Part shown: positions 45,158 through 53,466 of the stretch, piece by piece
Numbering within the stretch: position 1 is the first letter of the stretch
Layout: each line of letters begins with the position of its first letter
NCBI RefSeq assembly: GCF_001999945.1
Contig: NZ_CP019650.1
Location: 3,091,001-3,155,000, forward strand
Source of the DNA: Microbulbifer agarilyticus
Lineage (GTDB): Bacteria > Pseudomonadota > Gammaproteobacteria > Pseudomonadales > Cellvibrionaceae
Length of the DNA: 64,000 nucleotides
Direction: 5' to 3'
Position numbers and translations under genes: made by a program
The notes under the pieces: generated by a model
What the model saw: the letters and a program-made list of their open reading frames with translations, nothing else
What the model was told of the DNA's origin: nothing
Database searches by the model: none

Positions 45158-48100
45158 TCAGAGTGCCGGCGCCAGATCTCGCTCGTGAGCTGTACTGCGC
45201 TTCAACACGCCATCCAGAATCTCATCCAGAGGTACTGGTCTGCCAATGTGATACCCCTGCACCAGATCCACGCCAATCTTATCCAGCTTGTCGACGGTTG
45301 CCTGATCCTCCACAAATTCCGCAATGGTCTGCGCCTTCAAGCGGTGCGCCACCTGGTTAATCGACTCCACAATCATCAGGTCGACAAAATTCGAATCCAC
45401 ATGCCGCACGAAACTGCCATCAATCTTGATGTAATCAATCGCGAAATTTTTCAGGTAGTTGAAAGAGCTCAATCCATTACCAAAATCATCCAGCGCAATG
45501 GTGCACCCCATACTGCGCAGCTCCGCAACAAACTGGCTTGCGCTCTCCATCTGATTGATCATTGCAGTCTCGGTGATTTCAACACCAAGCTGGCCGGGAA
45601 CCACAGGAGAGCCTCGCAACAGGTCAAAAAATGCCTGCTGAAAGGTACGATCGCTCAACGCATCGGCGGATAAATTCACCGCAAACTTCAGCCCGCTCTC
45701 GGCGATTGACTGGGCTTTACGCCCAAAGAACTCTTGCGCCACCCAGCTGTCGATTTGCAGCATCAGCCCGTAGCGTTCGGCCGCAGGAATAAAGGCGCCA
45801 GGGAAAATAATCTCCCCATTGTTGTCGAGCATACGCACCAGAATTTCATAATGATGAATATCTGCAGGATTGGCAGGCGTTGCTATCGGCTGGGCATACA
45901 GGCGGAAACTGCCACTATCGAGCGCCGCCCGAATACGCGAAGCCATATGAATTTCACGGTGCTGTTCCGCCGCGGCACTATGGTCAGGCTCGTATAGCAT
46001 CACCACACCGCGCCCACTGTGTTTCGCCGAGTAACAAGCCACATCCGCCTGACTCATAAGATCAGCGACCTGGCTATTTTCATGGGAGATCTCTGTCACC
46101 CCGACACTGGCGCCAACATCGAAAATGCGACCGCCCCACGGGAAACGCAGCGCAATAATTTTTCGCACTAACTGTTCGCAACGGGCTATCCCCTGTTCCT
46201 TGTTACAGTCCCGCAGCAGGATGCCAAATTCATCACCCCCAAGACGCGCCACTTGGTCTGACGCGCGCAGGTGACCTCGCAAGAAGCGTGCAACATTTTT
46301 TAACAATGCATCACCGGCCTGATGCCCAGCACTATCGTTAATAACCTTAAAGCGGTCCAGATCCATATACGCCAACACATGGACGCGCTCGGAGTTGCGT
46401 ACCGTGCTAACCGCTTCCAGCAAATCTCGCCGAAACGCTTCCCGATTCGGCAGACTGGTTAAATGATCGTGGCTAGCCTTATAGCGCAACTGGCGAATTA
46501 GCTGGCGCGTTTCGGTCACGTCCTGAAAAACCAACACCGCTCCAAGCAATTCACTACTGCATGAGCGCAGCGGGGACGCGGAGCACTTGACGTCATAACC
46601 GCTTCCGTCTCGGTGATAGAGCACAGCACCTTCTGCGGAAAATACCGGTCGGTTCTCGGTCAAACATTCTTCCACTGGACGCGGAATTTTTTCGCTCCCG
46701 CGCCCATAAGAAAGGTTCAGAATGGTTTCAATTTGCTTCCCCTGCACCTCATTCAGTTTCCAGCCGGTGAGCTGCTCGGCAACAGGGTTCATAAACGTCA
46801 CGTTGCGATACTGATCCGTGGCGATAACTGCATCCGCAATCGCATTCAGGGTTACCTGTAAACGCTCTTTTTCCTCTTCCAGCGACTGCGCCATTTGCTT
46901 ATTTTCGGTGATATCTCGTAACACCCCAATTAAGCGTAGCGACTCATCTCCATGGCTCGACTCCATAATATGTGCGACCTCATGAATCCAGCGCAGCTCG
47001 CCGGAGTCCGTGCGCACACGATACTGGCAATCAATATCCGCCGCGTCGCCATCGATATGGGCTTCCTGAGCTGCCTCCAACTTCTGCCGATCTTCACCGA
47101 CTAATCTTTGCAACCAATCATCCCTGCTCTTGAGACAGGAAGACTCAATCCCTATGCCGCTACCCAACCATTCGGAGAAAAAGGTCTTGCCGGTAATCAG
47201 ATCCCAGTCATAGACCACCTGACCGGTAACCGAAAGAGAAAATTTCCAACGCTCTTCTGCGCGTGCCAGTTGCTCTTCGCTGTGTTTGCGCCAGTCAATA
47301 TCCTCAACCTGAACAACCACATACTGTGGCTCATTGTTTGTTCCCCGCGCCACCGAACAGGACCAGTGCCCCCACAACTGTTTGCCATCTTTGCGGATAA
47401 AACAGAGTTCTGCGTCCTGCACAAAGCCAAATTCCAGATCCAGCAACGGACGCTCAAAGCCTTCCTTCTCTTCGCGACGAATACCAATCCCATAAGGCGG
47501 TATCGATACAACCTCATGAATACTCATCCCGCGCAGTTCGACATCGGTGAAGCCGATAAAGCGACAAAAGCTGGGGTTGGACTGAATGATGCGGTTGTCC
47601 AGTGAAACCAACAGCATGCCAATGCGTGAAGATGCCATCGCCGCACGAAAGCTACTCTCTACTTCAATGATCCGCTGCCCGCGCTGACGCTCCACCCGCG
47701 ACACCACCGCCATGATATAAGCAGGGAATACTGCAGCGTACAGTGGCACCAGATCCAGCGAGTTTTGCACTTCACTCGCGCCTACAGGCATCCAGGGCAA
47801 GCGACCGGAATATGCGAGTAGCTGCACCACGATGGCGATAAATATCAGCAATAGCGACTGAAATATTTCCAAGCGGGACACGGCCCAAATCAGAGGAAGT
47901 GAAATAAATACAAAGGGGTGCGGGAGAGCAATTAGCAACAAAAAGACGCCGCTCAGGGCGAGGGATGAAACCGTAAAGAAGCGGGAACAGGCGCGCAGAT
48001 TGAAATCACATACTCCGCTACCCGTTAACCACAAATAGACAATCGGAAAAAATACGCTTATACCAATTACGTCGGCAAGGTACCAAACGAGAAAGACATC

Positions 48101-48613
48101 ACTAAAAGGTAAGTCGGCAAACCGGAAGGCGACAAATGCACCAAAACCGGCCCCGGCGAAGGTCGGCAGCAAGGCACCAAACGATATAAATTTTAGCCAA
48201 CGCCCAGTGCCGTCAAAGAAATCGCCCTTGATGCAGAAAAACCGCAGCAAACCAGCTGCGACACTTGCCTCAACCACCCCAGCAAGCGAGTAGAGGGGAG
48301 CAATCGCGATATCGATCCCCGACACAACCGCGGCCGCAAACGTGCCCGCAAACGATGCGAGTAACAGCAGCGGCCATGATGCATAAGTGTAACGAAACAG
48401 GTAGGCAATCGTCAGCGCATCTGCCAGCCAGATGGCGGCAATACCATCGCTGATCGACAGATAGTGTTTACACAGATAGGCAAGCGCGTAGCAACCCAGC
48501 GCAAGCACAATTGCCCCAGACCACAAGCCGTCAGATTGCGGCTGTACTGGGCCCGCGGGTGGCAGCCCAAATACCTCTTGTTGACTGCCATCCATTTGCG
48601 CGCGCGCGATCAT
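45158..48613 (-). CDS. MASE1-PAS-GGDEF-EAL cyclic-di-GMP protein
   Basis: 1151 residues from ATG 48613; a GTG at 48658 would add 15. The N-terminal MASE1 region has about eight membrane segments (LALGCYALAYLCKHYL, AIWLADALTIAYLF and so on). PAS/PAC domains follow (SSFRAAMASSRIGMLLVSLDNRI, DWDLITGKTFFSEW, NAIADAVIATDQYRNVTFMN). The GGDEF domain is canonical (ARLGGDEFGILL), and the EAL domain keeps the catalytic residues: EILVR in place of EALLR (the ExLxR pattern is preserved), FAVNLSA, VEITETA, DDFGNGLSSF and KIDGSF. It could both make and break c-di-GMP. It starts just after a histidine-kinase gene, probably co-transcribed. Confidence 0.9.
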   Translation of the reverse strand: MIARAQMDGSQQEVFGLPPAGPVQPQSDGLWSGAIVLALGCYALAYLCKHYLSISDGIAAIWLADALTIAYLFRYTYASWPLLLLASFAGTFAAAVVSGIDIAIAPLYSLAGVVEASVAAGLLRFFCIKGDFFDGTGRWLKFISFGALLPTFAGAGFGAFVAFRFADLPFSDVFLVWYLADVIGISVFFPIVYLWLTGSGVCDFNLRACSRFFTVSSLALSGVFLLLIALPHPFVFISLPLIWAVSRLEIFQSLLLIFIAIVVQLLAYSGRLPWMPVGASEVQNSLDLVPLYAAVFPAYIMAVVSRVERQRGQRIIEVESSFRAAMASSRIGMLLVSLDNRIIQSNPSFCRFIGFTDVELRGMSIHEVVSIPPYGIGIRREEKEGFERPLLDLEFGFVQDAELCFIRKDGKQLWGHWSCSVARGTNNEPQYVVVQVEDIDWRKHSEEQLARAEERWKFSLSVTGQVVYDWDLITGKTFFSEWLGSGIGIESSCLKSRDDWLQRLVGEDRQKLEAAQEAHIDGDAADIDCQYRVRTDSGELRWIHEVAHIMESSHGDESLRLIGVLRDITENKQMAQSLEEEKERLQVTLNAIADAVIATDQYRNVTFMNPVAEQLTGWKLNEVQGKQIETILNLSYGRGSEKIPRPVEECLTENRPVFSAEGAVLYHRDGSGYDVKCSASPLRSCSSELLGAVLVFQDVTETRQLIRQLRYKASHDHLTSLPNREAFRRDLLEAVSTVRNSERVHVLAYMDLDRFKVINDSAGHQAGDALLKNVARFLRGHLRASDQVARLGGDEFGILLRDCNKEQGIARCEQLVRKIIALRFPWGGRIFDVGASVGVTEISHENSQVADLMSQADVACYSAKHSGRGVVMLYEPDHSAAAEQHREIHMASRIRAALDSGSFRLYAQPIATPANPADIHHYEILVRMLDNNGEIIFPGAFIPAAERYGLMLQIDSWVAQEFFGRKAQSIAESGLKFAVNLSADALSDRTFQQAFFDLLRGSPVVPGQLGVEITETAMINQMESASQFVAELRSMGCTIALDDFGNGLSSFNYLKNFAIDYIKIDGSFVRHVDSNFVDLMIVESINQVAHRLKAQTIAEFVEDQATVDKLDKIGVDLVQGYHIGRPVPLDEILDGVLKRSTAHERDLAPAL

Positions 48614-48718
48614 CGACCCCGGTTTCCCTTGTTCAACATATTCTTCTTCTCTCGCCACATTGCACAGTCTGAGTAATGTGGCCTCAGGGTATTTTGTTAT
48701 TTAGCTAAGCGGGCGGCT

Positions 48719-50728
48719 TCATTCCTGACCGGCATCATGTGCAAACTCGAAAGCCAAGCCACGCCGCAGTGCCTCGGATAGCCGTGCCAGGTCATAGTTA
48801 ACCGGTACGTTCAAGTCCACGCAGTGGGCAGGCTGATCCATAATTCCCACAAGCGGTATACGGGCGGTTACTGGGTCATCGCGCAGAATACTGGAAAAAT
48901 CTTTGAGCGATACCCCGTGTAGATCATCATCGACCAAAATCAGGTCAGGCCGCGCGGTTCGGGCACTGAAAATGCCTTTCATCGCGTCGTTGCACACCTG
49001 CACCGTCGCCTGTTCCACTGACGACAACACCCCCCTGAGCCGATTTGCGTTTGCAGTTCGGCCCGTTACATACAGCAGGCGACACGGAGGCAAGGCCCTG
49101 GCGTAGTCCGGGCGTGCGGCCATGCGCAGTACTTCACTGGGAGCATCGTTCATGAGGAAGTCGATCCAGAATACCGACCCCTGCCCTTCTTCACTATCGA
49201 AGCCGATGCGACCACCCATGGCTTCGGTCAATTGCCGGGCAATGGCCAATCCCACACCGGTACCTTCAATTTTCCCCTGTTCCGCACCAAGCCGGTTGAA
49301 GGGTTCAAATACCTGGGGCTGCTTACTGGCAGGAATTCCGCACCCGGTGTCCAGCACACTGAGACGCAGCCAGCCCTCCGCCTGCGGCACAAGCGAAATT
49401 ACCACCCGTCCATTTTCCCGATTGTATTTAATCGCGTTGCCAACCAGGTTGAGCACTACCTGCTTGAAGCGCACGGGGTCAGCAAGAATGTAGGCACGTT
49501 CCCACCCCAAAGGCTCAAAGGTAAGGCTCACCTTGCGGGTTTCCGCCAGTGGCTCTAGAAGCTGGCGGCAATCCGCCACCAGGTTCGCTGGCTGTACCGG
49601 CTCGATCGAAGGGGCGAGCCGATTGCTGTCAATTCTCGCAAGATCCAATACATCGCCGACCAGGTGCAGCAGGTGTTGGCCGGCCTTACGAATTTCCGCC
49701 AGACGCAGGCGCTGATCTGGGTTAACGCTCTGATCAAGCTCAACCATCTGGCTGAACCCCAATATAGCGTTCAGGGGCGTGCGCAGCTCATGCCCCAAAC
49801 TGGAGATTAGTTCCGCCCGATCTTTGCTTTCCTGCTTGAGGCGCAGCAACTCTTGCTCCGCTTGCAACTGTTTCTTTTTAGCCGCCGTTACATCCTGCAA
49901 AGTGCCCAACACGCGAATCGGCTGACCGCCGCTGCTGGTTTGCAGGTTACCGCGGCAACGCACCCAGATCACGTGGCCCTGCTGATGCTTAAGGCGATAC
50001 TCCACATCCAGAGGTAGGCGCTCGCGTACCGTATCCTCCATAGCCTGCTTAACTTCAGGGTAATCATCTGGAAGCATATGCGTCTTCCAGCGGGCCAGTG
50101 CCGCCCTAGCATCCGCATCACTCTGCCGTCGCGGATAACCGAGCATTTGCCAACAGGCTTCGCTCAGGACTACCTCATCAACGCGCAGATCCCACTCCCA
50201 GAAGCCATCACCGACCGCATCGAGAGCATTTTGTAATCGTTCACCAGAAAAATTCGACGGGCCACGCGCTTCTAGCGGCTCACTGTAATCCGAGCAACCG
50301 CCAAGAAAAAAACGTTTCCCGGCGGAGTCGGTAAAGGCTCGAGCCCAAAGACGCAACCAAACCGGCTGACCATCACGAGCAGAAGCTCTGAAGGCGGTAT
50401 CGACAAAAGTGCCCTGCTGGGACAGACGGTTGCGCAGTGCCCGCAACGCATCGCGCTCGTCCGCATGCACCAAACTCAGGTCGCCACTCCACACACTACT
50501 GAGCGCAACATCTGGGTTTTCATGCAGCTGCTGCCAAACATTTCCGGTGGCGCGCTGAGCGCCAGTCTCCGGGTGCCACTCCCAGAACCCCTGATTCGTA
50601 TTCAACAGCAGGCCGTGCAAATACTGAACCTGGGCCAACGCCTGTTGCGCGCCCAAGCTCGCCAACTCACTGGGAGTAGCAAGCAAAAAGTCGCCAGCAT
50701 TGGATTGAGTTAGAGTCGTCTTCGACAC
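48719..50728 (-). CDS. PAS-containing sensor histidine kinase with a degenerate C-terminal receiver
   Basis: 669 residues from GTG 50728. PAS domains lie at about 40-155 and 165-290 (LQNALDAVGDGFWEWDLRVDEV). The kinase core has the His box SSLGHELRTPLNAILGFSQM, N box LNLVGNAIKYNRENG, G1 DTGCGI and G2 GTGVGLAIARQL. A C-terminal receiver-like domain retains one Asp in the phospho-acceptor position (LILVDDDLHG). The normal N-terminal acidic pair is replaced (LLYVTGRTANAN) and the usual Lys is missing (VPVNYDLA). No membrane helix. It ends about 105 nt before the ATG of the GGDEF-EAL gene. Confidence 0.88.
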   Translation of the reverse strand: MSKTTLTQSNAGDFLLATPSELASLGAQQALAQVQYLHGLLLNTNQGFWEWHPETGAQRATGNVWQQLHENPDVALSSVWSGDLSLVHADERDALRALRNRLSQQGTFVDTAFRASARDGQPVWLRLWARAFTDSAGKRFFLGGCSDYSEPLEARGPSNFSGERLQNALDAVGDGFWEWDLRVDEVVLSEACWQMLGYPRRQSDADARAALARWKTHMLPDDYPEVKQAMEDTVRERLPLDVEYRLKHQQGHVIWVRCRGNLQTSSGGQPIRVLGTLQDVTAAKKKQLQAEQELLRLKQESKDRAELISSLGHELRTPLNAILGFSQMVELDQSVNPDQRLRLAEIRKAGQHLLHLVGDVLDLARIDSNRLAPSIEPVQPANLVADCRQLLEPLAETRKVSLTFEPLGWERAYILADPVRFKQVVLNLVGNAIKYNRENGRVVISLVPQAEGWLRLSVLDTGCGIPASKQPQVFEPFNRLGAEQGKIEGTGVGLAIARQLTEAMGGRIGFDSEEGQGSVFWIDFLMNDAPSEVLRMAARPDYARALPPCRLLYVTGRTANANRLRGVLSSVEQATVQVCNDAMKGIFSARTARPDLILVDDDLHGVSLKDFSSILRDDPVTARIPLVGIMDQPAHCVDLNVPVNYDLARLSEALRRGLAFEFAHDAGQE

Positions 50729-51396
50729 CGTATTACCGTGACCGTATTGTCGCGAATGCTAAATATCGCCAGGAATGGCCGTAGATGACAGCCAGATTAC
50801 GGCTAGTGAATCACTTATTGCAGGATAAAAAAAGGCCCCGCAAAGCGGGGCCCAAAATAGCGATGATGAGAGAAAACGGGAAGTCACGCATTATTTCGTT
50901 TGCCATAACCCGTGATGGATTCCCGGAGCATGGATCTTTCGACCCACATCAGAGACATTGCAACTGGTGTGCCAACTTTTTAAGAAAGACAAAATAAACA
51001 GAAAAAAGTCCTGACAGAACAAAAAGTGTACGCAAATTAACCAACCCAGAACGGCAAACGGTGAAATACCTGTGCTATACACAATGGTTTTACCGAAAAA
51101 TGACAACGGTTGACCCATCTTTGAACGCAAAAATCCACTAGCGCACCAAAAGGATGCAAAATGCGACCATTCGATTAATATGTGACTTTCTAGCCACTCG
51201 ATTGGGCAAACACATTGCTCGAAACCAGCCTGCTTCTGCGGTTCTCGGGTCAAAATAGATCTCACAAACACAGTTTCAGGGGCGAAGTGCCCTCTAAAAA
51301 CGTGTCCCGAATCGGCATCTGCGGTAGGATTTGTCTTTCGGTCCATGCACTGCGCAACGGGCCGAGATCGGTAGGCTCTAACAAGGTTGTAAAAAT
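50729..51396. other. Large intergenic region with a possible minus-strand small RNA
   Basis: 668 bp between the kinase and the desaturase gene, AT-rich. It has a terminator oriented for minus-strand transcription at 50834-50852 but no convincing minus-strand gene upstream of it; the longest reading frame there lacks a family and good codon usage. A transcript from about 51000 to 50830 is the inference. Nothing else stands out. Confidence 0.4.
50834..50852 (-). terminator. Rho-independent terminator without a recognised upstream gene
   Basis: GGCCCCGC (50834-50841) and GCGGGGCC (50845-50852) with an AAA loop. On the minus strand it is followed by seven T residues. It lies upstream of the kinase gene on the same strand. 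Confidence 0.85.
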
Positions 51397-52539
51397 ATGA
51401 AAGCAGTTCCCGAAGCCCCCCGTATCTGGCTGACGACGATACTCTTCGCCAGTACCGGGCTGGCTGCTGTGACTCTGGTCCCGCTTTACGGTTTCATGGT
51501 CGGATACCACTGGTATCAATGGTTGGCATTCGCTGTGCTGGGTGCCTTTTGCGGTTTCTCCATCACCGCTGGCTATCACCGCCTCTGGTCGCACCGCACC
51601 TATGAGGCTCACTGGTCCCTGCGCCTGTTTTATGCGCTCTTCGGTGCCGCCGCACTTCAGAACAGCGCGCTGATCTGGTGTTCTGGCCATCGTCGCCACC
51701 ACCGCCACTGCGATGACAACGAGCAGGATCCTTATTCTGCCAAGCGCGGATTCTGGTTCTCCCACATCGGCTGGATGCTGCGGGAATACCCCAGTGGTGA
51801 AGTCGACTTTGACAACGCCAAAGACCTGCAGCGCGACAAAATCGTAATGTGGCAGCACAACAATTACATCGCGATCACCGTCGCCATGAACGTTGGTGTC
51901 CCTCTGGTTCTGGGCCTGCTCACCGGCGATGTAATCGGCATGCTGCTGCTGGCGGGTATTCTGCGCATTGTGGTTAACCACCACACCACCTTCTTTATCA
52001 ACTCCCTGGCGCATATCTGGGGCCGCCGCCCTTACACCGATGAAAATACTGCCCGCGACAACGATTTGCTGGCGTTTTTCACCTTTGGCGAGGGTTACCA
52101 CAACTACCACCACATTTTTCAGACCGATTACCGCAATGGCATCCGCTGGTACCAGTGGGATCCCACCAAATGGCTGATCAAGACCGCAAGCTGGTTTGGC
52201 CTAGCACACAATCTGAAAACTGTACCGGCCATGCGTATCCAGCGCGCAATGCTTACCATGCAGTTCAAGCGCGCGGAGCAAAAACTGGAGAACTCCAAGC
52301 ATAAAGAAGGCTGGAAGCAGCTGCTGGAGCGCGAAGCACAAGACTTCTCAGCATCGCTTGCCGAGTGGAAAGAACTGCAGCAACAGCGCTACGAAAACGC
52401 CCGCGAGCGGCTTGTGGAAAAGTGGGAAAATGCCGCAGTCCGCACCCGCGTTAAAGAGCTGGAGTACAGCCTGAAAATGCAGCGAAAACGGCTGCAGATT
52501 ATGATGGAACAGTTCCACCTCGCTCCTGCGGCAGCGTAA
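51397..52539 (+). CDS. Acyl-CoA fatty-acid desaturase
   Basis: 380 residues. Four hydrophobic membrane segments are interleaved with three His boxes: HRLWSHR (61-67), HRRHH (98-102) and GEGYHNYHHIF (about 230). These are typical of membrane delta-9 acyl-CoA desaturases, which introduce a double bond with di-iron and oxygen. The C-terminal 110 residues form a coiled-coil (QFKRAEQKLENSKHKEGWKQ, a Lys/Glu/Arg-rich region), which is an unusual extension. AAGG RBS upstream. A strong terminator follows. Confidence 0.92.
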   Translation: MKAVPEAPRIWLTTILFASTGLAAVTLVPLYGFMVGYHWYQWLAFAVLGAFCGFSITAGYHRLWSHRTYEAHWSLRLFYALFGAAALQNSALIWCSGHRRHHRHCDDNEQDPYSAKRGFWFSHIGWMLREYPSGEVDFDNAKDLQRDKIVMWQHNNYIAITVAMNVGVPLVLGLLTGDVIGMLLLAGILRIVVNHHTTFFINSLAHIWGRRPYTDENTARDNDLLAFFTFGEGYHNYHHIFQTDYRNGIRWYQWDPTKWLIKTASWFGLAHNLKTVPAMRIQRAMLTMQFKRAEQKLENSKHKEGWKQLLEREAQDFSASLAEWKELQQQRYENARERLVEKWENAAVRTRVKELEYSLKMQRKRLQIMMEQFHLAPAAA

Positions 52540-52544
52540 ACAAC

Positions 52545-52575
52545 AAAAAGGCGACCCATTTGGGTCGCCTTTTTT
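52545..52575 (+). terminator. Terminator after the desaturase gene
   Basis: A-run, then GGCGACCCA/TGGGTCGCC stem with a short loop, then TTTTTT on the plus strand. Confidence 0.9.
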
Positions 52576-52730
52576 GTATGTGAAACGATATTGAATGAAG
52601 ACTTGAACGCCGCGAGATTTGCACTATAACCATAAGAGAAGGCAAAACTTCCTTTTTGAACCTATCGTCCCGAAACCTACAGCCCAACGACGAAAACCAT
52701 AAAGACATCCATCAATGAGAAGGCGCGCAG

Positions 52731-53189
52731 ATGAAGACGTTCAAACAGGCCCACGAAGTTCTCAAAGCTGCTCAGAAGTTTCACCTGGATATGGCCGGTG
52801 TTTACCAGCAACTTCTGGAAAATGCCCAGGATAATCGCACGCAACTGCTGCTAAAGCACCTCCATGAGCACGAACTGCGCATGGCCAACAACCTGAAAAA
52901 CTACGGTGCCGTCGCGGAACAAAAGGTGATGCAGACCTGGTTACAGTACACCCATGAAGAATCCGCCGGTGAGCTGGTACAGAAGCTCTATCTAAGCGAC
53001 AAACCCTCCATCGACGAGATTAATAAGCTTGGTCAGGAGGTAGATCGCTACTTTTCCGAGCTTTACCACGCCGTTTACGGCTCCATCGAATCAGCAGAAG
53101 TGAAAGAAGTATTCGAGAACCTGAAGCACATTCAGGACAAGGAACGGATTACTCTGTCGATGGCCACCAACTCCCTTTGGGACATGTGA
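52731..53189 (+). CDS. Uncharacterised helical protein
   Basis: 152 residues, nearly all predicted alpha-helix, no signal peptide. A His/Glu-containing stretch (LLLKHLHEHELRMANNLKNYG) resembles the metal-binding helix of ferritin-like proteins such as rubrerythrin. The rest does not let me confirm it. GAAGG lies upstream of the ATG. Stands alone between the desaturase and chitinase genes. Confidence 0.7.
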   Translation: MKTFKQAHEVLKAAQKFHLDMAGVYQQLLENAQDNRTQLLLKHLHEHELRMANNLKNYGAVAEQKVMQTWLQYTHEESAGELVQKLYLSDKPSIDEINKLGQEVDRYFSELYHAVYGSIESAEVKEVFENLKHIQDKERITLSMATNSLWDM

Positions 53190-53358
53190 TAGAGATATCT
53201 ATCTGTTACTTCGAGGGCCATACGGCCACCGCACTCTCCCCCCCTAGCGGGCCCTGCGTCGATGCGGGCCCAATGTGACATACTTCCAATTCCCCGCAAA
53301 ATCGCCAAAAAACTGGCGCAAAAATTCACTTTTGTGACAATTTTCTGAAAGCCGCCAG

Positions 53359-53400
53359 TTGCCTAGACAAACCTCGGTTGCTATTTTGACAGCGATGTCA
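53359..53400 (+). promoter_or_regulatory. Chitinase promoter with palindromic operator
   Basis: TTGCCT (53359-53364), a 17-bp spacer and TATTTT (53382-53387) make a sigma-70-like promoter. The dyad TGACAGCGATGTCA (53387-53400) covers the last -10 base and the expected start site. It resembles, from memory, palindromes bound by LacI-family GlcNAc regulators (NagR type); this link is unverified. Confidence 0.5.
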
Positions 53401-53466
53401 TTTCATGACGCCGAGGTTCTAGCGTCGAATTCTTATAAAAATAATCTGCCGCAAGGTGAACAAATT

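Noticed and set aside
50891..51346. 151-codon minus-strand frame in the large intergenic gap
   Set aside because: No RBS, no family, many Cys/Trp/Phe in an atypical pattern; its neighbour terminator is better explained by a non-coding transcript.
53359..53466. N-terminal extension of the chitinase
   Set aside because: Covers the promoter and operator and would precede the signal peptide.
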